From the NCBI GenBank assembly GCA_030669585.1, contig DAOVDI010000018.1, positions 1 through 33,605 on the forward strand: DNA of 33,605 nt, in the 5' to 3' direction. Below, one piece after another: positions 31,445-33,605 of this stretch. The first letter of the stretch is position 1, and every line of letters starts with the position of its first letter. The translations under genes and the position numbers were made by a program. Below the pieces are notes generated by a model. It was not told the origin of the DNA and did not search any database. It saw nothing but the letters and a program-made list of their open reading frames with translations. This stretch comes from Acidobacteriota bacterium (GTDB lineage: Bacteria; Acidobacteriota; Aminicenantia; Aminicenantales; Aminicenantaceae).

Positions 31445-32845
31445 ATGGGAGGATTTTTCGGAGTTGCATCCAAGAAAAGCTGCATTGATGACTTATTTTA
31501 CGGTACAGACTATCATTCACATCTTGGAACTAAGCGAGGCGGACTTTCCGTTATCAATTCAAACGGTTTTCAAAGGCGTATTCACAATATAGAGAACACG
31601 CAATTCCGTTCGAAATTTGATACAGTCATCCCCCACATGTCAGGAAAACTGGGAATCGGAGTGATCAGTGACAATGATGACCAGCCTCTTTTGATACGTT
31701 CCCACCTGGGTAATTTTGCCCTGGTCACTGTCGGAATCATCCAGAATGAAAAACAGCTGACACAGAAACTATTCAAATCGAAAAATACTCACTTCTCTGA
31801 AATGCGAGGAGGTGCGATCAACCCCACAGAGCTTGTCTCCGTTCTTATCAATCAGGGCACAACTTTTGAGGAAGGGATACAAATTGTACATGATTCCATT
31901 GAAGGTTCCTGCTCTTTACTGCTTCTGACAAAAAACGGCATTTATGCTGCACGGGATAAACTTGGCAGAACCCCTATTATTATCGGGAACAAAGATGGAA
32001 GCTACGCCGCAACAATGGAAACCTGTGCTTTTCCTAATCTAGGCTTTGAAATAAATTATTATCTCGGTCCCGGGGAGATCGTATTCATGACCAGTGATGG
32101 GTTTGAACAGAGAAAGCCTCCGGGAGACCGACTGCAGATATGCAGCTTCCTCTGGGTCTATTATGGATACCCGGCCTCTAATTATGAAGACATCAACGTC
32201 GAATGGGTCAGGAACAGGTGTGGCGCAATGCTGGCAAAAAATGATGACCTGGAAATCGATACTATAGCCGGGGTCCCGGACTCAGGCACCAGTCATGGAT
32301 TGGGTTACTCCAACCAATCCGGGATACCCTATAAACGACCCTTTGTTAAATACACCCCGACCTGGCCAAGAAGTTTTATGCCTCAAAAACAGGATACAAG
32401 GGACCTGGTTGCCAGGATGAAGCTCATTCCAGTAAAGGAATTGATCGAAGGAAAAAAGCTTCTTTTCTGTGAAGATTCCATAGTAAGAGGAACCCAGCTT
32501 CAGGAGACGGTAAAAATACTGTTTCACTGTGGAGCAATTGAAGTTCACATGAGGCCTGCCTGCCCTCCCTTGGTTTACAACTGCAAGTTCCTTAATTTTT
32601 CGCGTTCCACCTCGGAATTCGATTATGCGGCAAGAAAAGCCATTAGACAATTAGAGGGAAAGGACTTCCACGATTATGCCCCCTATGCGACCGCCGGGTC
32701 GGACAAGTACAATGCCATGGTCGAGAATATTAAAGAAAAGCTCAATCTGACATCACTCAAATATCAGAGATTGGAAGATCTTATCGAGGCCATCGGACTT
32801 CCAAAAAATAAATTGTGTACTTATTGTTGGGATGGAGTTGAATGA
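31445..32845 (+). CDS. PurF-like amidophosphoribosyltransferase lacking the nucleophilic cysteine
   Basis: A 466-residue protein with the fold of glutamine PRPP amidotransferase. The glutaminase nucleophile, normally the cysteine exposed at the N-terminus (CGIFG), is replaced: the protein begins MGGFFG. The phosphoribosyltransferase part is intact, with the PRPP loop LLFCEDSIVRGTQ (339-351) and VPDSGTSHGLGYS. Cysteines equivalent to the four [4Fe-4S] ligands of Bacillus PurF are present (Cys233, 380, 458, 461). It may use free ammonia, another substrate, or be regulatory. GGAGG lies 4 nt before the ATG. No other purine biosynthesis gene is adjacent. Confidence 0.88.
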   Translation: MGGFFGVASKKSCIDDLFYGTDYHSHLGTKRGGLSVINSNGFQRRIHNIENTQFRSKFDTVIPHMSGKLGIGVISDNDDQPLLIRSHLGNFALVTVGIIQNEKQLTQKLFKSKNTHFSEMRGGAINPTELVSVLINQGTTFEEGIQIVHDSIEGSCSLLLLTKNGIYAARDKLGRTPIIIGNKDGSYAATMETCAFPNLGFEINYYLGPGEIVFMTSDGFEQRKPPGDRLQICSFLWVYYGYPASNYEDINVEWVRNRCGAMLAKNDDLEIDTIAGVPDSGTSHGLGYSNQSGIPYKRPFVKYTPTWPRSFMPQKQDTRDLVARMKLIPVKELIEGKKLLFCEDSIVRGTQLQETVKILFHCGAIEVHMRPACPPLVYNCKFLNFSRSTSEFDYAARKAIRQLEGKDFHDYAPYATAGSDKYNAMVENIKEKLNLTSLKYQRLEDLIEAIGLPKNKLCTYCWDGVE

Positions 32846-32869
32846 CCAAGTTTTTATTCAAACAGGTAA

Positions 32870-33605
32870 ATGGACATCCTTAATCTCGCTCTCCTCTTTG
32901 GAGTCGGCATGATCGCCGGTTTCATAAATATCAACGCAGGAGGTGGCTCCAGCCTGACTCTGCCAACATTGATATTCCTCGGGCTCGATGGGGCATTGGC
33001 CAATGGTACCAACCGTGTTGCTATTTTTATCCAGAACATCTTTGCAATTACCTCCTTTCGTAAAAGACAGGTTTCTGATTTCGGCTCGAGTTTCAAGTTG
33101 TCGCTTTTCACACTGCCCGGAGCTGTTATCGGAGCAATCGCCGCAACACGCATCAGCAATATTTTGTTTCAGAAAACACTGGGTATTGTTCTGATATTTA
33201 TTGTAATCTCTCTCTTTTTTTCCCGGTCTTACAAAAATGGAGAATCAACGCAAACACAAAAATCCGGATGGTTGATCTACCCCGCCCTATTTGCCATCGG
33301 ATTTTATGGCGGGTTCCTTCAAATAGGAGTTGGATTTCTTTTTATGGCAGCCTTATATCATCTTCTGGAACGAAATCTTGTTCGCGTCAATATGCACAAG
33401 GTTTTTATCATCCTTATCTATACATTGCCGGCCATATTGATATTTATGGCTACAGGCAATATAAACTGGAAATACGGCCTTGTCCTTGCTGCTGGAAATG
33501 CACTTGGCGGCTGGTGGGGCGCCCATGCTGCAGTCAAGGGAGGAGAACGGTTTATCCGTATTGTTTTGGGTGTGGCTGTATTCATCATGGCCATAAAACT
33601 CCTGG
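32870..33605 (+). CDS. TauE/SafE-family membrane transporter, 3' end cut by window
   Basis: The first 245 residues of a membrane protein of the TauE/SafE (DUF81) family. GVGMIAGFININAGGGSSLTL-type N-terminal half motif, NGTNRVAIFIQN, and the second-half repeat GFYGGFLQIGVGFLFMAAL are typical. The family exports sulfite, sulfoacetate and related organosulfur anions, but the substrate here is not known. An in-frame TAA directly precedes the ATG at 32870, so this start is secure; AGG lies close by. It begins 24 nt after the PurF-like gene and continues beyond the window. Confidence 0.88.
   Translation, partial: MDILNLALLFGVGMIAGFININAGGGSSLTLPTLIFLGLDGALANGTNRVAIFIQNIFAITSFRKRQVSDFGSSFKLSLFTLPGAVIGAIAATRISNILFQKTLGIVLIFIVISLFFSRSYKNGESTQTQKSGWLIYPALFAIGFYGGFLQIGVGFLFMAALYHLLERNLVRVNMHKVFIILIYTLPAILIFMATGNINWKYGLVLAAGNALGGWWGAHAAVKGGERFIRIVLGVAVFIMAIKLL

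Overview
The window looks like a chromosomal segment of an anaerobic, diderm (Gram-negative) bacterium of moderate G+C content. Evidence for a diderm is the set of lipobox lipoproteins (CsgG-like, PQQ-propeller, DUF4097-like). Evidence for anaerobic life is FeoAB, a tungsten-type aldehyde oxidoreductase (AOR) fused to NuoE/F/G-like modules, a PflX-like radical SAM protein and many [4Fe-4S] ferredoxin domains. I cannot fix the phylum from sequence alone. The dNK-panB-panC order and the DUF3014 and CsgG-like lipoproteins would suit Acidobacteriota/Aminicenantia or deltaproteobacterial-type lineages, but this is low confidence. No phage, CRISPR array or transposase gene is seen.

Layout. 1-1128: end of a bactofilin gene and, convergent to it across a two-way terminator, a CsgG-family lipoprotein. 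1222-4990: uvrB-uvrC. 4991-5238: a 10-bp-period tandem repeat array joined to half of a dispersed repeat. 5235-7404 (minus): feoA-feoB. 7532-11605: secA-guaB. 11608-11780: a complete 173-bp dispersed repeat. 11777-16252 (minus): PQQ-propeller lipoprotein, HD hydrolase, deoxynucleoside-kinase-like protein, panB, panC. 16274-16504: a small membrane protein gene ending inside a second complete 173-bp repeat. 16723-21929: the most unusual locus, two giant redox genes. 21936-23984: DUF362-ferredoxin (minus), then ThiF-like and ThiS/MoaD-like genes. 23987-24240: a different 254-bp element with perfect 13-bp terminal inverted repeats. 24247-27127: rarA (minus), a SIS-domain sugar isomerase, a MerR-type regulator. 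27190-27266: tRNA-Pro(GGG). 27307-29662: surE, a DedA/VTT membrane protein, a PflX-like radical SAM protein. 29665-31276 (minus): a DUF3014 protein and a DUF4097-like lipoprotein. 31445-32845: a PurF-like protein lacking the catalytic cysteine. 32870-end: a TauE/SafE transporter, cut by the window edge.

Main discovery. Read in order, the two genes at 16723-21929 spell AOR domain 1, NuoE, NuoF, two ferredoxin motifs, then (after a TGATG stop-start) a NuoG-like [2Fe-2S] domain, two ferredoxin motifs, and AOR domains 2-3. A single tungsten aldehyde-oxidoreductase fold appears to have been opened at its domain 1/2 boundary, with a whole NuoEFG-type (electron-bifurcation-like) electron-transfer module placed inside it. 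The ThiF and ThiS/MoaD-like genes nearby could serve its pterin cofactor.

Other threads. (i) Several genes (uvrB, secA, thiF-like, rarA) have a -10 box ending 6-7 nt before the start codon, which implies leaderless mRNAs. (ii) All three copies of the 173-bp CTAG-bounded repeat sit exactly on the TAG stop codon of a neighbouring reading frame. (iii) The 22-bp centre of that repeat is inverted between the two full copies.
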